In this document: one piece after another, positions 62,640-64,000 of the stretch
How positions within the stretch are numbered: the stretch's first letter is position 1
How the letters are laid out: every line of letters starts with the position of its first letter
Assembly: GCA_914767715.1 (NCBI GenBank)
Contig: OU612068.1
Span: forward strand, 6,448,001 to 6,512,000
Length of the DNA stretch: 64,000 nt
From: Membranipora membranacea
Lineage: Eukaryota > Bryozoa > Gymnolaemata > Cheilostomatida > Membraniporidae
Direction of reading: 5' to 3'
Position numbers and translations under genes: made by a program
The notes under the pieces: model-generated
Seen by the model: only the letters and a program-made list of their open reading frames with translations
What the model was told of the DNA's origin: nothing
Databases searched by the model: none

Positions 62640-63000
62640 AGTCAGTTGAATGTTTCCAGGTTGCAACTAACTTGGACACTGAACAGCTTTGGGCCTAGAT
62701 GTTTGGGGGTCGGAAAAGTGAGCTGTTGGTTGGTAATACATTCCACTCACGAGCTGTCCTTATAAAGAAGGATCTTTGGTGGTGGACAGTGTTAGACTGT
62801 GGAATAAAGTATTGGTCAGGATGCTTACGGCTGGTGATATGTTTGGCGGGTTTTATATATCTGGATAGTGCGGCAGTGTTTGTATGATGGTACTTGCTAA
62901 ATAGCAAGTCTGCGCTGACATCTGCGTTCTGAGAGAGCTGGCACACTGTTAGCCAAATGGGGCACTTCCTTTACATTAAAGTTCGGCGTCGTCAAAGGTA
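62640..63000 (-). pseudogene. LINE 3'-end fragment (reverse transcriptase C terminus)
   Basis: The minus-strand open frame 62695-62946 ends with the pattern typical of the RT C-terminal domain of CR1/jockey LINEs: NTVHHQRSFFIRTAREWNVL and PTNSSLFRP. Only this last part is present. Confidence 0.75.
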
Positions 63001-64000
63001 TTCAAAGGTATTCAAAGGTATATAGGATAGGTAATCAATCAGCTCAATACAGAGTTTGTTCAGCATCCTAACTGAGGTGACTTACAACACGTAGGCCTAC
63101 ATCACTGACGCAGAGCAGTGGCTGGAATCTCTCATACAGACCATGCAGGCCACTTTGAGACCATATAACACAACTGTCTTTGCCTTGGATGCTGTAACTA
63201 GTACATGTCCTATACAGCACCTGAAATTCTTCCTTGGTGCTGTGAGGTTTTGTGTCATTTGGATTGCTGTGACATCATACACCACCTTACAGCAGTCTTG
63301 CAACACCTAACAACACCTGTCAACAGCGCCTGTTTTAGGGTCCATTCAGAACTGCATCACAACATGTCTTATGAGCTCCACGCACCAACCGCCAGCGATT
63401 GTTCAAGGTGACTTTTTGAGCTGATATTACAGAAATTTATGCTGTTTTGAATGGGCGCTAAAATCCATCACTGGCGACAAGTGTTGTAATACATGTGGCA
63501 GGTGCTGTATGGGACAGTTCTTACAGCACTCAAAGCTTAAACAGCATTGTCGTTGGTGCTGTAGGGGCTCATACATTACCTGCAACACATCTCAGAACGC
63601 CCGATTGTTGGATTGGACAAGTACCTAAAATATGTCTTAGCAATAGCGAACAACATTGGCTGCACCAGCAAACTCTCTACTATAATTTTTTCATAGAACT
63701 GACTACGGCCCATGCTGAACTGGATTTTTTTCTGTTGTGGATGAATGCAGTGTAATGGTAGAAGGTCAACCATATGGTGTTATCATTGATATGCAGTCTT
63801 CGATCCACAAGTTTTTTTGTAAGCAATCGATCAAATTTAATCGGATTTTGAGTTTGAAAATTGAAATAGATCCAGCAGTCTGTCACTTTTATTTAAACAT
63901 TAGAAAACAGCAGAATTTAAACAGTTGCCACCATGTCACTAAGTAAATTTTCAATTGCAGTCTCGATGATCATAAATGACTATTTAGCGACAGTTTTTAT
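63001..64000. other. no gene recognised to the right edge
   Basis: A short tandem repeat (AAAGGTATTC, three units) opens the stretch. CTGTAAGAA/CAGCACC(T/A)-like words recur on both strands between 63100 and 63600, suggesting one more palindromic element, but I could not define its ends. Confidence 0.4.

Overview
This is animal (metazoan) nuclear DNA, AT-rich, with spliceosomal introns of roughly 100 bases to 6 kb and heavy loading with small hairpin transposons, LINE relics and SINEs. The gene content (EGF-module secreted protein, ROCO GTPase, caspase, NOP10, mitochondrial L12) fits an early-branching invertebrate such as a sponge or cnidarian; the species cannot be fixed from the sequence, and this is inference. 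Gene models below were built by hand from open frames, splice signals and phase agreement; none has transcript support. || Layout, left to right. 1-4.3 kb: weak minus-strand exon candidates, then a decayed LINE reverse transcriptase. 4.66-5.97 kb: tRNA-Lys(UUU) on minus and, divergently, the two-exon NOP10 gene on plus. 6.4-6.9 kb: a foldback transposon. 7.4-10.5 kb minus: five-exon mitochondrial ribosomal protein L12 (MRPL12). 11.5-12.6 kb plus: an incompletely resolved gene with an FHA-like exon. 12.6-44.2 kb plus: one very long gene with 34 in-phase exons coding for a secreted protein of about 1364 residues, almost entirely EGF-like modules. Its 6.2-kb third intron holds a minus-strand LINE fragment and three U1 snRNA genes or copies; its 5.4-kb seventeenth intron holds a complete six-exon gene on the opposite strand for a type I membrane protein with NHL-like propeller repeats. 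44.2-47.1 kb: mostly gene-free, with a foldback element. 47.2-55.6 kb minus: a 14-exon gene for leucine-rich repeats, Roc GTPase, COR and a complete caspase domain in one frame. 55.9-64 kb: transposon graveyard (LINE with a clean hAT-like insertion, 150-base tandem repeats, tRNA-derived SINEs, LINE tail fragments) with no gene recognised. || The strongest candidate for a new system is the LRR-Roc-COR-caspase fusion: a sensor-like repeat domain, a GTPase switch and a death protease with all key catalytic residues in one predicted polypeptide, which looks like a one-protein inflammasome or apoptosome analogue. The secreted EGF protein and the nested NHL membrane protein are both predicted to act outside the cell or at its surface, but nothing in the sequence links them functionally. 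NOP10, MRPL12, tRNA-Lys and U1 are housekeeping genes.
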